From positions 1 through 39,746 of the forward strand of contig CALXBQ010000037.1 of the NCBI GenBank assembly GCA_944386595.1: 39,746 nucleotides of DNA, in the 5' to 3' direction. The position numbers and the translations under genes are program-made. The notes beneath the pieces were generated by a model that was given only the letters and a program-made list of their open reading frames with translations, searched no databases and had not been told where the DNA came from. Of the stretch, positions 7,526 through 16,810 are shown piece after piece. How positions within the stretch are numbered: the first letter of the stretch is position 1; every line of letters starts with the position of its first letter. The stretch is from an uncultured Clostridia bacterium. GTDB taxonomy: Bacteria; Bacillota; Clostridia; Peptostreptococcales; Anaerovoracaceae.

Positions 7526-9061
7526 ATGTCAGAATACGTAATAGAAATGAGGCACATCAGGAAAGAGTTTCCGGGAATTGTTGCCAATGACGACATAACC
7601 CTCCAGCTGAAAAAAGGAGAAATACACGCTCTGCTCGGTGAAAACGGAGCGGGCAAGTCCACTCTTATGAGTGTTTTATTCGGACTTTATCAGCCTGAAG
7701 AAGGCGAAATATTAAAGGACGGACAGAAGGTCAGGATACATAATCCTAACGACGCCACCGCCCTTGGAATAGGAATGGTGCACCAGCATTTCAAGCTGAT
7801 TGACGTGTTCACCGTTTTAGACAACATCATATTAGGCGCCGAGACTACCAAGCTCGGATTTTTACAGAAGAAAGAAGCCAGAAAGAAAGTCCTTGAACTG
7901 TCCGAGAAGTACGGACTTAAGGTAGACATAGATGCCAAGATAGAAGATATCACCGTGGGAATGCAGCAGCGCGTCGAAATACTTAAGATGCTCTACAGAG
8001 AAAACGAGATTCTCATATTCGACGAACCTACCGCCGTTCTGACTCCGCAGGAGATAGAAGAGCTTATGGAGGTAATGAGGGGCTTTGCCAGAGAGGGAAA
8101 ATCCATACTCTTCATAAGCCATAAGCTGAACGAGATAATGGCGGTCTCCGACAGAGTAACGGTTCTTCACAAGGGCAAGTGCGTAGGTACCGTAAATACG
8201 AAGGATGTGACCAAGCAGGAGCTTTCCACCATGATGGTGGGCCGTCCGGTGCAGCTTGAGATAGAAAAGAAACCGGCCGAGCCGGGAGACGTAATCTTCT
8301 CGGTGGAGAATCTTACGGTTCCGTCTAAGCTTCATAAGAACGACGCGGTTAAAAACGTCTCCTTCGACGTGAGAGGCGGAGAGATAGTATGTATCGCAGG
8401 TATCGACGGCAACGGCCAGAGCGAGCTGGTTTACGGAATCACCGGCCTTGAAAAGGCAAGCTCTGGAAAGATCACCCTTTGCGGACAGGATATTTCCGGC
8501 GCCAGCATAAGAAAGAGAAGCATGACCGGAATGAGCCACATAGCAGAGGACAGACATAAACACGGACTTATCCTGGACTTTACTCTGGAGCAGAACCTGG
8601 TTCTCCAGAAGTTCAGAGAAAAGGAATTCCAAAAGGACGGATTCATTAAATTCGGAGCCGTCAGAAAGTACGCCGAAAGGCTCATCGACGAATACGACGT
8701 GAGAAGCGGACAGGGACCTGTTACCGTGGTAAGGAGCATGTCCGGCGGTAACCAGCAGAAGGCCATCATAGCCAGAGAACTTGACAGGGACGAGCCTCTG
8801 GTAGTCGCCGTACAGCCGACGAGAGGTCTCGATGTGGGAGCCATAGAGCACATACATAAGCAGCTGGTTGCAGAGCGTGACAGGGGAAGAGCCGTTCTTC
8901 TCGTGTCCCTTGAAATGGACGAGGTAATGAGCTTATCCGACAGAATCCTCGTAATGTACGAGGGCGAGATAGTGGGAGAGCTTGATCCCGAAAAGACCAA
9001 TCCTCAGGAGCTGGGCCTTTACATGGCCGGCGCCAAGAGGCAGGATAAGGAGGTGGAGTAA
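7526..9061 (+). CDS. Nucleoside ABC importer, double ATPase subunit
   Basis: A 511-residue protein with two ABC domains in tandem, as in the BMP/ribose-like importers. The first has Walker A GENGAGKST (38-46) and Walker B FDEPTAVLTP, with the signature replaced by VGMQQRVEIL. The second has a degenerate Walker A (GIDGNGQSE), a good signature MSGGNQQKAI, and AVQPTRGLDVGA in the Walker B region with no catalytic Glu. This suggests asymmetric ATP sites, as is usual in this class. ATG 7526 follows AGGGAAG. The stop overlaps the next start as TAATG, so translation is coupled to the permease. Confidence 0.93.
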   Translation: MSEYVIEMRHIRKEFPGIVANDDITLQLKKGEIHALLGENGAGKSTLMSVLFGLYQPEEGEILKDGQKVRIHNPNDATALGIGMVHQHFKLIDVFTVLDNIILGAETTKLGFLQKKEARKKVLELSEKYGLKVDIDAKIEDITVGMQQRVEILKMLYRENEILIFDEPTAVLTPQEIEELMEVMRGFAREGKSILFISHKLNEIMAVSDRVTVLHKGKCVGTVNTKDVTKQELSTMMVGRPVQLEIEKKPAEPGDVIFSVENLTVPSKLHKNDAVKNVSFDVRGGEIVCIAGIDGNGQSELVYGITGLEKASSGKITLCGQDISGASIRKRSMTGMSHIAEDRHKHGLILDFTLEQNLVLQKFREKEFQKDGFIKFGAVRKYAERLIDEYDVRSGQGPVTVVRSMSGGNQQKAIIARELDRDEPLVVAVQPTRGLDVGAIEHIHKQLVAERDRGRAVLLVSLEMDEVMSLSDRILVMYEGEIVGELDPEKTNPQELGLYMAGAKRQDKEVE

Positions 9062-10374
9062 TGTACAAGGTAGATCCTAAGACGGGAAAGCAGAAATTTT
9101 ACTCCACGGCGGGATTTCAGAGCATAGCCTCTGCCCTCATATCCATACTCATAGGTCTTATCGTAGGTATGCTCATAATCATATTTGTGGGTCTTACCAG
9201 AGAAGAGATAAGCACCAAGGGTATGCTGGAAGGCGTGAAGTTGGTGTTCTTCGGCCTTTTCAACACGGGAAGAGTGGATAACCAGCTGACCTTCGGGTTC
9301 AACCCGGTAAACTTCGGAAACATGCTGTTCAGAGGAATTCCTCTTATCATGACAGGACTTTCCGTTGCGGTTGCCTTTAAAACGGGACTTTTCAACATAG
9401 GAGCGCCGGGCCAGTACCTTATGAGTACGGCCGCAACTCTCTACGTTGCTATAGTGGTGCCTACGGAGACCGTTCCCGCATGGCTCGTCTGGGTATTCGC
9501 CTTCGGCGCAGGAATAATCGCCGGAGCTCTTTGGGGAGCGATTCCGGGACTTCTCAAGGCGACCTTAAACATAAACGAGGTTATAACCTGCATCATGACC
9601 AACTGGATTGCCGCCAATCTTGTAACCTGGTTCTTCGATGTGAGGGATTACCTCAAAAACAGCGACGAAGCGGGAAAGATAGGATACATAAAGACCACGG
9701 CCTCCAACGGAGTGGAGACGGCCAAGATGGGTCTCGACAAGCTGTTCCCGGGTTCCCAGGTTAACGGCGGAATAGTCATCGCCATAGTAATAGCAATACT
9801 CATATACATAATGATGACAAAGACCACCTTCGGATACAAGCTGAAGGCGTGCGGAAGCAACCGCCATGCGGCAAAATATGCGGGCATAAACGACAAAGCC
9901 AGCATAATAGCGTCTATGGCCATAGCGGGAGGCCTTGCAGGCGCGGGAGCATCTCTCTACTACCTGTCAGGTCACACAGAGTTCTACTGGTCCACCTATA
10001 TGTCCCTTCCTGCGGAAGGCTTCAACGGAATCCCGGTAGCGCTCCTTGCATCCAACCATCCGATAGGAGTAATATTTGCGGGCATATTTATGTCTCTCCT
10101 GAATATAGACGGACTTATGATTAAGTCTCTTACCGCATATAACGAGTATATAGCGGACATAATCATAGCATCTATCGTTTACTTAAGCGCGTTTGCCATG
10201 ATAGTAAAACAGGTTATCGGAAGAAAAGGCAGAAAGGCCGGAAACACCAACGTCAATGACGAACCTGATCCGGCGCTGCTCGAAGCCCAGAGAGCCGCGG
10301 CGAAAGCGGCGATGCAGGTCGAGGCGAACGATGCCGAACCAGCTCCGGCAGAAGAGGAAGGAGGGAATAAGTAA
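9061..10374 (+). CDS. Nucleoside ABC importer permease 1
   Basis: A 437-residue polytopic membrane protein of the BPD_transp_2 family (YufP-like). It has a first helix around residues 20-45 and a conserved mid-section with GLFNIGAPGQYLM and LKATLNINEVI, then the typical loop TFGYKLKACGSNRHAAKYAGI. The C-terminus ends in an unusual Ala/Glu-rich hydrophilic tail of about 45 residues that most relatives would not need. It is coupled on both sides by TAATG overlaps. With the second permease it should form the transmembrane channel for nucleosides. Confidence 0.92.
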   Translation: MYKVDPKTGKQKFYSTAGFQSIASALISILIGLIVGMLIIIFVGLTREEISTKGMLEGVKLVFFGLFNTGRVDNQLTFGFNPVNFGNMLFRGIPLIMTGLSVAVAFKTGLFNIGAPGQYLMSTAATLYVAIVVPTETVPAWLVWVFAFGAGIIAGALWGAIPGLLKATLNINEVITCIMTNWIAANLVTWFFDVRDYLKNSDEAGKIGYIKTTASNGVETAKMGLDKLFPGSQVNGGIVIAIVIAILIYIMMTKTTFGYKLKACGSNRHAAKYAGINDKASIIASMAIAGGLAGAGASLYYLSGHTEFYWSTYMSLPAEGFNGIPVALLASNHPIGVIFAGIFMSLLNIDGLMIKSLTAYNEYIADIIIASIVYLSAFAMIVKQVIGRKGRKAGNTNVNDEPDPALLEAQRAAAKAAMQVEANDAEPAPAEEEGGNK

Positions 10375-11384
10375 TGGTATTCTTAATACAGCAGACTATG
10401 ATTTACGCTATTCCCCTTATGATAGTGGCCCTTGCAGGTATTTTTGCTGAGCGAAGCGGCGTAATCAACCTGGCTCTTGAAGGTATCATGATATTCGGAG
10501 CCTTCATAGGCGTTCTCTTCGTAAGAACCATGCAGGAAAATCAGACCTTTACCCAGGAGCAGGGACAGCTTCTCGTGCTTCTTGCTTTCCTGGTTGCAGC
10601 CGTTTGCGGAGCGCTGTTCTCGCTGCTTCTGTCCTTTTCGGCGATTACCCTTAAGGCAGATCAGACCATAGGCGGTACGGCTCTTAACATGCTGGCTCCT
10701 GCAATAGTCCTCTTCTTCATAACCATGATAGCTCAGCAGAACGTACTGAGAATGTTCACGGGAGACTCTGCAAGCTGGTTTATGATCAAGCCGACCACCT
10801 TCGGATACGACAGGGATTACGAGTTCGGGTTTTTCGGAAACCTGTTCCTGAATAAGGTATATATCACGACGTACCTGTGCATCATCATATTCGTTGTCCT
10901 GTCCGTAATACTCTACAAGACAAGATTCGGACTGAGACTCCGTTCCTGCGGTGAAAATCCGCAGGCTTCCGATTCCCTTGGAATCAACGTATACAAGATG
11001 AGATACATAGGAACCACCATTTCAGGATTCCTGGCGGGAGCAGGCGGATTCACCTACGCCCTCACGACCTCCAACTGCGCCGCTACCGGCGAGGTTGCAG
11101 GCTACGGATTCCTGGCCCTTGCCGTAATGATTTTCGGTAACTGGACTCCGCTGAACGTGGCTCTCGGAGGCATACTCTTCGGACTGTTCAAGTGCATAGC
11201 GGCCACATACGCTACACTTGACATCAACGGAGACGGCGTGTATATGCTTGCGGAGATAGGAATAAGTCCTTACGTCTACAGGCTTCTTCCTTACCTCATC
11301 ACTCTCATAGTTCTGGCGTTCACGTCAAAGAAGTCCAGAGCGCCTAAGGCGGAAGGAATTCCATACGATAAAGGTCAGAGATAG
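10374..11384 (+). CDS. Nucleoside ABC importer permease 2
   Basis: A 336-residue polytopic permease (YufQ-like), paired with the preceding permease. The N-terminal stretch GIFAERSGVINLALEGIM is the family hallmark, and RFGLRLRSCGENPQASDSLG is the cytoplasmic coupling loop that meets the ATPase. It starts on the overlapping TAATG of permease 1 and is followed by a strong terminator, so it ends the importer operon. Confidence 0.92.
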   Translation: MVFLIQQTMIYAIPLMIVALAGIFAERSGVINLALEGIMIFGAFIGVLFVRTMQENQTFTQEQGQLLVLLAFLVAAVCGALFSLLLSFSAITLKADQTIGGTALNMLAPAIVLFFITMIAQQNVLRMFTGDSASWFMIKPTTFGYDRDYEFGFFGNLFLNKVYITTYLCIIIFVVLSVILYKTRFGLRLRSCGENPQASDSLGINVYKMRYIGTTISGFLAGAGGFTYALTTSNCAATGEVAGYGFLALAVMIFGNWTPLNVALGGILFGLFKCIAATYATLDINGDGVYMLAEIGISPYVYRLLPYLITLIVLAFTSKKSRAPKAEGIPYDKGQR

Positions 11385-11396
11385 ACACGTTGATCT

Positions 11397-11424
11397 GAGC
11401 GCGGCTTATGGCTGCGCTCTTTTT
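11397..11424 (+). terminator. Terminator of the nucleoside importer operon
   Basis: GAGCGCGGC and GCTGCGCTC form a 9-bp stem with one G-U pair around loop TTATG, followed by TTTTT. Confidence 0.88.
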
Positions 11425-11459
11425 ACAAAGACAGCATTTTTGGAGAGGGAGATTTTTTC

Positions 11460-13289
11460 ATGTTTTTACCCGTAAACAGAAAAGACATGGAGGAGAGAGG
11501 CTGGGACGAAGCGGATTTCGTCCTGGTCACCGCCGACGCATATGTGGATCACCACACCTTCGGAACGGCCATCATAGGAAGGCTCCTGGAAAGGTTCGGG
11601 TACCGGGTGGCGGTTCTGGCACAGCCTGATTATAAATCGGCCGACGATTTCAGGCGGTTCGGAAGGCCGCGCCTGGGATTTCTCATAAACGGCGGAGCGG
11701 TGGATTCCATGGTGAACAACTACTCGGTGTTTAAACGCCGCCGTAAGACCGACGAATACTCGCCGGGAGGAAAGCCGGGAAAGCGTCCCGACAGAGCGGT
11801 CATAGTATACAGCAATCGGGCCCGGGAAGCGTATAAAGACGTTCCGGTAATAATCGGCGGAATAGAGGCGAGCTTAAGACGCCTTGCCCACTACGACTAC
11901 TGGAGCGACAGGGTCCGCCGCTCCGTGCTTCTGGACGCCAAAGCCGACATTCTCATATACGGAATGGGAGAGAGGGCAATCATAGAAATTGCGGAGGCCC
12001 TTGCTTCAGGTATAGATGTGAAGGATATCACGTGGATCCGGGGAACCTGCTATAAGGGAACCAGGCCCGAAGACGACGGAGAAACCGTATTTCTTCCTTC
12101 CTTTGACGAAGTGTCGGAGAGCAGGGACAGGTACTGCGACAGCTTTGCCCTCCAGTACAGAAACAACGACGACATAAGCGGAAAGCGGCTTGCAGAAAAA
12201 TATACGGATTCGGTTTACGTGATTCAAAACGTGCCTCAGCCGCCCCTTACAAGGCAGGAGCTTGACGACGTGTACGAGCTGCCATTTGAAAACGAGGCCC
12301 ATCCGTCCTACGACAAAGACGGCGGAGTGCCGGCTTTGAAGGAAGTAAAGTTTTCCATAGTCTCCAGCCGCGGGTGCTTCGGAGGCTGCAGCTTTTGCGC
12401 GCTGACATATCACCAGGGACGCCAGGTCAGGTCGAGGAGCATTGAATCCATAAGGAAAGAGGCGGAGGCCCTCACGAAAAAGCCCGATTTCAAAGGCTAC
12501 ATTCACGACGTGGGAGGCCCTACGGCCAACTTCAGAAGTCCGGCGTGCAAAGGCCAGCTGGAAAGAGGCGTGTGCAGGAACAAAGACTGCCTGTACCCGT
12601 CGGTATGTCCGAGCATGGACGTTGACCACGTCGATTACATAGAAGTTCTCCGGGCGGTGAAAGCCGTGGCGGGAGTGAAGAAGGTATTTATCAGGTCAGG
12701 AATAAGATACGATTACCTCATGGCGGATCCTCACAGGAGAGAATTCATGAGGGAGCTTTGTCGCGACCACGTCAGCGGAACCCTTAAAGTGGCGCCGGAA
12801 CACGTGTCCAAGAAGGTTCTCTACTATATGAGAAAACCGGAGCCAGAAGTGTTCGACAGGTTTGCCGCAGAGTATAGGCTGATGAACGAGGAGCTTGGAA
12901 AGAAGCAGTATCTGATACCGTATTTCATAAGCTCTCACCCGGGAAGCACCCTCGATGACGCCGTAGAGCTGGCTCTTTACCTTAAGAAGTTCGGGTTCAT
13001 ACCGGATCAGACTCAGGATTTCTATCCTACGCCGGGGACTCTGGCAACGTGCATGTACTACGCGGAAAAGGATCCTTTTACGGGAAAGCCGGTTTACGTG
13101 GCAAAGGACCTTGAGGAAAAGAAGATGCAGAGGGCGCTCATACACTACAAAAAGCCCGAAAACAGGGATACGGTCATAAGGGCGCTGAAAAAGGCGAAAA
13201 GAGAGGATCTCATTCCGGTGCTCCTGGGAAGGGGCGGCAGGGCGGCAGGCCCTAAAGACGGCAGAAGGGGCAGGAGGAAAAGACGATGA
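11460..13289 (+). CDS. YgiQ-family radical SAM protein
   Basis: A 609-residue member of the YgiQ (UPF0313) family. The N-terminal cobalamin-type Rossmann region shows DAYVDHHTFGTAIIGRLLER, and the radical SAM cluster motif is C306-x3-C310-x2-C313 (GCFGGCSFC). The C-terminus is very basic (about the last 20 residues rich in Gly, Arg and Lys). Members bind a 4Fe-4S cluster and S-adenosylmethionine, but the substrate is unknown. The ATG follows GGGAGA. The stop overlaps the start of the methyltransferase gene by 4 nt (ATGA), so the two are translated together. Confidence 0.92.
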   Translation: MFLPVNRKDMEERGWDEADFVLVTADAYVDHHTFGTAIIGRLLERFGYRVAVLAQPDYKSADDFRRFGRPRLGFLINGGAVDSMVNNYSVFKRRRKTDEYSPGGKPGKRPDRAVIVYSNRAREAYKDVPVIIGGIEASLRRLAHYDYWSDRVRRSVLLDAKADILIYGMGERAIIEIAEALASGIDVKDITWIRGTCYKGTRPEDDGETVFLPSFDEVSESRDRYCDSFALQYRNNDDISGKRLAEKYTDSVYVIQNVPQPPLTRQELDDVYELPFENEAHPSYDKDGGVPALKEVKFSIVSSRGCFGGCSFCALTYHQGRQVRSRSIESIRKEAEALTKKPDFKGYIHDVGGPTANFRSPACKGQLERGVCRNKDCLYPSVCPSMDVDHVDYIEVLRAVKAVAGVKKVFIRSGIRYDYLMADPHRREFMRELCRDHVSGTLKVAPEHVSKKVLYYMRKPEPEVFDRFAAEYRLMNEELGKKQYLIPYFISSHPGSTLDDAVELALYLKKFGFIPDQTQDFYPTPGTLATCMYYAEKDPFTGKPVYVAKDLEEKKMQRALIHYKKPENRDTVIRALKKAKREDLIPVLLGRGGRAAGPKDGRRGRRKRR

Positions 13290-14605
13290 CTGTAATGAGC
13301 GAGCTGGGAAGAGCTTACCGAAACGGAAAGAGCAGATACACAAGGCTTAAGAAATCGGAGCCTGCAGGACTCGTAATGAAGGAGCAGTACGGGAAGAAGC
13401 CGGAAAATATGCTCATTCACGGCGACAATGCGAGAGTCATGGATTCCCTTTTGAGAAGAGAGGGAATGGCCGGCAGGATAAACATGATATACATAGACCC
13501 GCCTTTTTTCTCAAAGGCCGACTACGATGCGGTACTGAAGGTGGGAAACGAAACCATAAGGCACACGGTCTACGGGGACAACTGGCGCTTCGGAAAGGCC
13601 GGATACTTTTCCATGCTCACGTCCTCGCTGATGCAGATGAAAGAGCTTCTGGCAAAGGACGGTCTCATATGGCTTCACCTGGACTGGCACGCCGCAGCCT
13701 TTGCAAGGCTCATAATGGACGAGATATTCGGAGAGGAAAACTTCGTAAACGAGATAGTCTGGAATTATAAGTCGGGCGGAAGCAGCAGCAGGCATTTTGC
13801 AAGGAAGCACGACACCATACTGGTCTACGCCAAAAGCCGGAAGTACGTTTTCTATCCCCTTCAGGAAAAATCCTACAACCGTCAGCTGAAGCCTTACCGG
13901 TTCAAGGGAGTGAAGGAGTACAGGGACGAAGTGGGCTGGTACACTATGGTGAATATGAAGGACGTGTGGCAGATAGATATGGTGGGTCGGACTTCGTCTG
14001 AGAGGACGGGGTACGCAACTCAGAAGCCGGAGGAGCTTCTTAAGCGGATCATTCTTGCCTCGACAAAGGAAGGAGACCTGTGCGCCGACTTCTTCAGCGG
14101 AAGCGGAACTCTGGCGGCAGCAGCGGCAAAGACCGGGAGAAGGTTCATCGCCTGCGATACGGGGCCTCTTGCGGTGGAGACTTCGGCGGCAAGGCTGACG
14201 GCCTGCGGCGCAGAATTTGGCGTATACGAAGAAGAAGGCAGGCCAGAAAAGAAAAACCTGAGCCTGAAGTACGAGATATCCGTCGATGAAATTCCTTTTT
14301 CCGACGACAGAATGGTTAAAATAGAGCTTAAATCCCTAAGAATAAACGGACTTTCGGAGGTGACGGGAGCTGACGAAGCGGTTCGCGTGAAGGAGATGAT
14401 AAGGGAAAGACCCCTTGATTTTCTCGAATCCTGGAGCGTGGATTTCGATTTTGACGGAAAGCTTCACAGTCCGTCCTTCGTTTCGGCGCGCACCGGAAAG
14501 GGTATAGAAACAGTATGCTCGGGGATTTTGAGGAAAGGAAAGAGATTGAATATAAAAGCTGCTGACATTTTTGGAAACAGCGTTTTTATAGAGCCGGAAA
14601 TTTAG
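13286..14605 (+). CDS. Solitary beta-class DNA N6-adenine/N4-cytosine methyltransferase
   Basis: A 439-residue DNA methyltransferase. The catalytic motif DPPF (D71-F74) precedes the SAM-binding motif DFFSGSG (268-274), which defines the beta class. The region between them (about 110-230) should hold the target-recognition part. Residues about 330-439 form an extra C-terminal domain I do not recognise. AGGAGG at 13272 lies 8 nt before the ATG, and the start overlaps ygiQ by 4 nt. No restriction nuclease or specificity gene is nearby, so it acts as an orphan methylase, perhaps epigenetic. The recognition sequence cannot be read from the gene. Confidence 0.9.
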   Translation: MTVMSELGRAYRNGKSRYTRLKKSEPAGLVMKEQYGKKPENMLIHGDNARVMDSLLRREGMAGRINMIYIDPPFFSKADYDAVLKVGNETIRHTVYGDNWRFGKAGYFSMLTSSLMQMKELLAKDGLIWLHLDWHAAAFARLIMDEIFGEENFVNEIVWNYKSGGSSSRHFARKHDTILVYAKSRKYVFYPLQEKSYNRQLKPYRFKGVKEYRDEVGWYTMVNMKDVWQIDMVGRTSSERTGYATQKPEELLKRIILASTKEGDLCADFFSGSGTLAAAAAKTGRRFIACDTGPLAVETSAARLTACGAEFGVYEEEGRPEKKNLSLKYEISVDEIPFSDDRMVKIELKSLRINGLSEVTGADEAVRVKEMIRERPLDFLESWSVDFDFDGKLHSPSFVSARTGKGIETVCSGILRKGKRLNIKAADIFGNSVFIEPEI

Positions 14606-14637
14606 AGATTGATAATCCGAGAAAAGGAGGAAGCAAA

Positions 14638-16053
14638 ATGGCTAAGTACAGGTGCAAGGTCTGTGGATGGATCTTTGACGAAGAGAAGGAAGGTATAACC
14701 TTCGAGGAGCTGACGGAGTGCTATCTCTGCAGCGCCCCGAAGAGCGAGTTCGAGAAGGTGGAGGACGACGGCGCAGATGCCGGTGCAGGTACGGCGGGAG
14801 CAGCGGGAATTCCGGCTTCCGGCGGAAACGAGCTTGCCGTGGATCCGAATCTGGTGAGAAAGGACCCGGACATGCGCTACATGGCGGAAATCCACCAGAT
14901 GTCTGAAACGGGACATTCCATAGACGCGGCCATGGCGACAATGATGCCTATGCCCGGCTGGGACGACGTGCTTCTCATGGGAGCCCAGCTCGATCCTATG
15001 CCCCTTGACGACGACGCGGAGGTGAGCCTTAAGACCGTAATAGGAAAGAAGGCCGCAAAGCCTATGGAACTGGAAACGCCGGTGTACATTTCCCACATGT
15101 CCTTCGGCGCCCTTTCCCGTGAGGCTAAGATAGCCCTGGCAAAGGGAAGCGCAATGGCAAAGACCGCTCAGTGCAGCGGCGAAGGCGGAATACTTCCGGA
15201 GGAAATGGAGAACGCATATAAGTACATATTCGAGTATATCCCAAACAGGTACAGCGTAACCGACGAAAATCTCAAAAAAGCTGATGCCATAGAAATCAAA
15301 ATAGGCCAGGGCACGAAGCCGGGAATGGGCGGACACCTTCCGGGAGAGAAGGTTACCCCTGAAATTGCCGAAATCAGAGGCAAGAACCCGGGAGACGATA
15401 TTCAGAGCCCTTCGAGAATTCCGGGAATAGAGACGGAGGCAGACCTTAAAGCTCTCGTTGACGAGCTGAGAAGCCGCTCCGAGGGAAGACCTGTCGGAAT
15501 CAAGATTGCCGCAGGAAGGATAGAGGCGGATCTTAAATTTGCTCTTGCCGCAGGTCCCGACTTCGTGACGGTGGACGGCAGAGGGGGAGCTACCGGCTCA
15601 AGCCCTTACTTCCTTCGCGAGGCCACTACTGTGCCTACGCTCTTTGCCCTTTACAGAGCGAGAAAGTATCTGGACGAAGTCGGCTCTGACGTGGAGCTTG
15701 TCATAACCGGCGGACTGAGGGTTTCCGCTGACTTTGCAAAGGCCATCGCCATGGGAGCCGACGCCGTTGCAGTCGCCACGGCAGGAATGATAGCTCTTGG
15801 GTGTCAGCAGTACAGAATCTGCGGCAGCGGCATGTGCCCTCTGGGAATCGCCACCCAGAACCCTGAGCTGAGAAAGCGCCTTGATATCGACAAGGCTTCC
15901 CGCCGCGTGGCAAATTACCTGAACACTACGGCGGCTGAGCTCAGAACCTTCGCAAGGGTAACTGGACACAGTGATATTCACGACCTGTCAAAGGCTGACC
16001 TTTTCACCACCAGCCGTGAGGTTGCGGAGTATACGGACATCAGGCACTGCTAA
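14638..16053 (+). CDS. Rubredoxin-glutamate synthase (FMN/Fe-S) fusion protein
   Basis: A 471-residue fusion. Residues 1-40 are a rubredoxin-like iron site (C6, C9, C28, C31; RCKVCGW and ECYLCSAPK). An Ala/Gly linker follows (about 45-65), then a GltS FMN-barrel domain with SFGALSREAKIALAKGSAMA, KIGQGTKPGMGGHLPGEKV and TVDGRGGATG. A cluster motif C389-x5-C395-x4-C400 matches the 3Fe-4S site of glutamate synthase. The glutaminase and FAD parts of normal GltB/GltD are missing, so it may take electrons through rubredoxin and use an unidentified substrate or free ammonia. RBS AAGGAGGAAGC precedes the ATG. Confidence 0.92.
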   Translation: MAKYRCKVCGWIFDEEKEGITFEELTECYLCSAPKSEFEKVEDDGADAGAGTAGAAGIPASGGNELAVDPNLVRKDPDMRYMAEIHQMSETGHSIDAAMATMMPMPGWDDVLLMGAQLDPMPLDDDAEVSLKTVIGKKAAKPMELETPVYISHMSFGALSREAKIALAKGSAMAKTAQCSGEGGILPEEMENAYKYIFEYIPNRYSVTDENLKKADAIEIKIGQGTKPGMGGHLPGEKVTPEIAEIRGKNPGDDIQSPSRIPGIETEADLKALVDELRSRSEGRPVGIKIAAGRIEADLKFALAAGPDFVTVDGRGGATGSSPYFLREATTVPTLFALYRARKYLDEVGSDVELVITGGLRVSADFAKAIAMGADAVAVATAGMIALGCQQYRICGSGMCPLGIATQNPELRKRLDIDKASRRVANYLNTTAAELRTFARVTGHSDIHDLSKADLFTTSREVAEYTDIRHC

Positions 16054-16081
16054 CAGGAGCAGGATAAAGAGTCTTTGATAT

Positions 16082-16780
16082 ATGGAAAAAGTATTTTTTA
16101 AACCGGAAAGGGCCGGGGCGGACGCTCTGGCCCTGAGGGTACTTACAGAAAGGCTTGGTGTTGACACATCAGGCGCCGCTTCTATGCAGATGCTACAGGG
16201 AGCGCAGAAAGTGCGCAGCATAATATATGATGATATAAAACTTGCGGGAGAATGCGTATCTTTCAAAGCAGGCGAGTTTACTCTTTCCGGCAGTCTGCTT
16301 ACGGCGGGCGGAGTTACCGTCGAGTGCAGGGCTTTTGAAAGAATGAAAAAGGAAGCAGTGAGGAACGTGTACTTCTGCGCCTGCACGGCTGGAGATTTTG
16401 CGTGCACCAGCGAAGATGACATGGAAAAATTCTATGCAGATCTGTGGGGCGGCGCGTACCTCGACGGGCTGCGGACTTTGTTAGAAGATGAACTTGCGGA
16501 CCGGGCAGCCGAAGAAGGACTTACGCTCAGCCGAAGCTTCGGGCCGGGGTTTTACGGAATGGACGTTTCGGAAACCGCAAAAATAGCGGAAATCGTTGAT
16601 TTTGATGAACTTGGAATGAGAATAAATTCCGCAGGCGTAATGGAACCGCCAAAATCCTGCGCAGGCCTTTATTTTGCGGTAAGGGAGGGCTTTGGAGATC
16701 CCGGGCCCGAGTGCAAAGACTGCCGGGGAAACGAGGGCGGCTGCAGATTTTGCCTGGTAAACAAAAAGGGCTGCGACTGA
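16082..16780 (+). CDS. Methionine-synthase activation-domain-like protein (B12 metabolism)
   Basis: A 232-residue protein resembling the free-standing activation domain of B12-dependent methionine synthase, which helps reductively remethylate inactive cob(II)alamin with S-adenosylmethionine. The landmarks are YFCACTAG, SRSFGPGFYG in the SAM-binding loop position, and EPPKSCAGLYFAV. The C-terminus has a Cys cluster (CKDC, CRFC, GCD) that may hold an Fe-S centre. No metH is in the window. The RBS is weak (AAAGAG about 10 nt before the ATG). The stop codon lies inside a hairpin that acts as a terminator for the opposite strand. Confidence 0.78.
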   Translation: MEKVFFKPERAGADALALRVLTERLGVDTSGAASMQMLQGAQKVRSIIYDDIKLAGECVSFKAGEFTLSGSLLTAGGVTVECRAFERMKKEAVRNVYFCACTAGDFACTSEDDMEKFYADLWGGAYLDGLRTLLEDELADRAAEEGLTLSRSFGPGFYGMDVSETAKIAEIVDFDELGMRINSAGVMEPPKSCAGLYFAVREGFGDPGPECKDCRGNEGGCRFCLVNKKGCD

Positions 16781-16789
16781 TCGCAGCCC
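16763..16789 (-). terminator. Terminator of the small membrane-peptide gene, overlapping the facing gene
   Basis: A perfect 9-bp stem (GGGCTGCGA/TCGCAGCCC, loop of 4 nt) spans the stop codon of the plus-strand gene. The T run (TTTTTGT) follows only on the minus strand, so it ends leftward transcription. Confidence 0.75.
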
Positions 16790-16810
16790 ATATGCTTTGA
16801 CGTAAACCTG

